This document shows positions 62,701 through 64,000 of a stretch of DNA of 64,000 nt, piece after piece (position 1 is the stretch's first letter; every line of letters starts with the position of its first letter). The notes under the pieces are model-generated. The model saw nothing but the letters and a program-made list of their open reading frames with translations, was not told where the DNA came from and searched no databases. Source of the DNA: Hepsetus odoe (Eukaryota > Chordata > Actinopteri > Characiformes > Hepsetidae). Location of the stretch: NCBI GenBank assembly GCA_017165825.1, contig CM029376.1, forward strand, positions 23,578,164 through 23,642,163, read 5' to 3'. The translations under genes were made by a program, and so were the position numbers.

Positions 62701-63481
62701 GATTTTAGTGGAGTTTAATTCCTTAGAACTGCCTGACTGTGTGCTGCTGAACCTTTCGGCTAGATCAGCCTAGTCTTCCAGCCAATAGTGAGCAAATTTG
62801 TGTTAAACAAGATCACTTGAGATCATCTGAGTCACGGTTTTAACTCTTTCCTGTAGCAACCCAGAGCCAAGCCGAGCAGCGCTTCCTGGAGGAGAAATGG
62901 AGCATGTTGTGTGAGATGGAAACTGTCGGGGAGAAAGGCGTCTTTGTGTTTGGCGTTAATGGTTCACTCACAGACACGGAACTATACACAACGCTGAAGG
63001 TACCGGCCTCTGATCTGCTTCCCAACCCTGATCCTGGGGTCCCCCTCACCCTTACCCTTTTAATGTTCCCCAGCTTTAAGAACAGTTGAGCAGAGAAGCT
63101 GCAGAATTGGAGGTGTGTTTATGTATATAAAATTTCATTTCTTTTTAGGTCTTATGCATGAGCAGAGATGAGTTTAAAGAATTCCAGGAGAATGAAGGCT
63201 GGGAGGAAGACGATGGTGATGATGATTCTAAAATAGCTCAGGCTCTAAGCTTTGAGGGGATGCCTGCGGTGGCTCCGGAGTGGAAGCGGCTGCTGCACGT
63301 TGCCGCAGGCTTTACGTTGGAACAGTACGCGGAGGACATGGAGTCAGATCGCAAGCTGCTGGACGAACCTGGAGCTCTGGCCAAACTCAGTCCTAGAGAG
63401 AGCAAAGCCCTGCATGCACGGATAGGCCAAAAGAGCATCCTGCAGCGCCTGCAGCAGCTTACCCAGCCCAGTACAGCTTAG
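59748..63481 (+). CDS. setd6: SETD6, N-lysine methyltransferase
   Basis: SETD6 is a SET-domain protein lysine methyltransferase (RelA Lys310 is a known substrate of the human enzyme) acting in the nucleus with S-adenosylmethionine. Nine exons join to 464 residues (human about 473): 59748-59774, 59937-60029, 60793-60937, 61019-61160, 61566-61760, 62189-62324, 62483-62663, 62857-62999 and 63149-63481. Landmarks: MATEAKRAK start as in human MATQAKR; SSGWVPLLLALMYE; HWRPYLSLWP; GTGVPEAV; SET core MVPMADMLNHVSNHNANLEY (225-244) and NTYGQMANWQLLHMYGF (265-281), which carry the cofactor and catalytic residues of the family; then the Rubis-binding-type C-terminal domain. An acidic run of about ten E/D residues (207-218) precedes the core, as in other vertebrate SETD6. 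Intron 2 has a GC donor. No lesion is seen. Confidence 0.96.
60030..60792 (+). other. setd6: GC-AG intron 2 of SETD6, with two SINE A insertions
   Basis: The exon ends AACAAG and the intron begins GCAAGT, the usual form of GC-AG introns. It ends CTTCAG before GTCTACGTAAGC. This joins LSNK to VYVSKEGTVAEYG. Two inverted SINE A fragments (60148-60267 and 60338-60541) occupy its middle. Confidence 0.75.
60148..60541 (-). repeat. Two SINE family A fragments in SETD6 intron 2
   Basis: Both are inverted and end in CCACCGCTGCCCTGG or CCACTGCTGCCCTGG. The first lacks the middle block. They may be a single insertion followed by a local duplication. Confidence 0.7.
61390..61445 (+). repeat. Head of repeat family C
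   Basis: GGGCGGCACGGCGGTGCAGT then GGGTAGCGCTGTCACCTCAC, the start of family C, truncated, in SETD6 intron 4. Confidence 0.7.
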
Positions 63482-63874
63482 CAAAAGTCAGCCTCGCTCA
63501 GCCAACACTCACAACAGCCTGCTGAACTGTTCTGCAGTCACAAAGCAGTTCTCAGTTAAAGTACTGACCACAGATCAGATTCTTCTACGTGTTTAATGCT
63601 CTTGCTCAGAAAAACTGACATCTGTCACAAAGCAAATTTAACCGAGGCCACGGTTGGCATGAACTTGGCCAGCTCAAAAGATCAGGCCTGCCCTAACGTG
63701 TCAATATATGGGTTAAAATTGACTACTCGTGATTGGTTTTCACGGCTTAATAATACATTATTTCCATTTTTAAAAGATTGAACGCAAGAGGCAATAATGT
63801 TCTTCCATTTGTCTACTGGAAAAGTAAATGAAAGAGGCAGTAGCCTGGTTAAGGACAAGTTCAGGATAATCCCC

Positions 63875-64000
63875 GTAATCAGGTGATGAGTTTGTGTCCC
63901 AGACCAGTAGGTTACCCTGAGGGGTGCTTGATGTCCAACACTTCCCCCCACAAGAGGGTGTGGCTTAAATGCAGAGAAGCATTCCGTTGCTGCATGTTCC
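63875..64000 (+). repeat. SINE family A fragment at right edge
   Basis: Diverged forward piece (CCAGTAGGTTACCCTGAGG, then TTAAATGCAGAGAAG) downstream of SETD6. Confidence 0.55.

Overview
The window is nuclear DNA of a ray-finned (teleost) fish. It has split vertebrate genes with conserved exon phases and several families of short interspersed repeats with tRNA-like heads. It also carries many Tc1/mariner relics and abundant AC, AT and ATT microsatellites. The fish-type cytochrome P450 family 2 cluster and the repeats suggest an otophysan (catfish, characin or relative), but the species is not determined here.

Left part (1-27.5 kb): two genes on the minus strand. ELMO3 is represented by its first eight coding exons (194-8280) and a probable non-coding first exon near 11.5 kb; the rest of the gene lies beyond the left edge. 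Then come about 5 kb without a recognisable gene and two Tc1-like transposons standing side by side (16.97-18.39 and 18.80-20.04 kb). A complete ten-exon E2F4 follows (20.69-27.14 kb). Its fourth intron is an AT-AC minor-spliceosome (U12) intron. ELMO3 and E2F4 are also neighbours in mammals, so this is conserved synteny.

Middle part (28.9-58.7 kb): a tandem cluster of CYP2 cytochrome P450 genes, probably the CYP2X subfamily. It holds an orphan exon-1 relic (28.97 kb), two intact plus-strand genes (30.84-35.22 and 36.28-40.76 kb) and a plus-strand copy broken in exon 4 (43.30-47.44 kb). A minus-strand intact gene (51.33-54.99 kb), a decayed minus-strand pseudogene (55.72-57.76 kb) and an orphan exon-9 relic (58.59 kb) follow. 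All share a nine-exon plan with the same intron phases. Patches of near identity between neighbours (exon 7 to exon 8 between copies 1 and 2, exon 9 between copies 2 and 3) indicate gene conversion or unequal exchange.

Right part (59.7-63.5 kb): complete SETD6, plus strand, nine exons, with a GC-AG second intron.

The unique genes serve unrelated roles: Rac activation and engulfment (ELMO3), cell-cycle repression (E2F4) and lysine methylation (SETD6). The P450s are membrane monooxygenases and form the fast-evolving part of the window. No CRISPR, operon or other prokaryotic system and no free-standing RNA gene was found.
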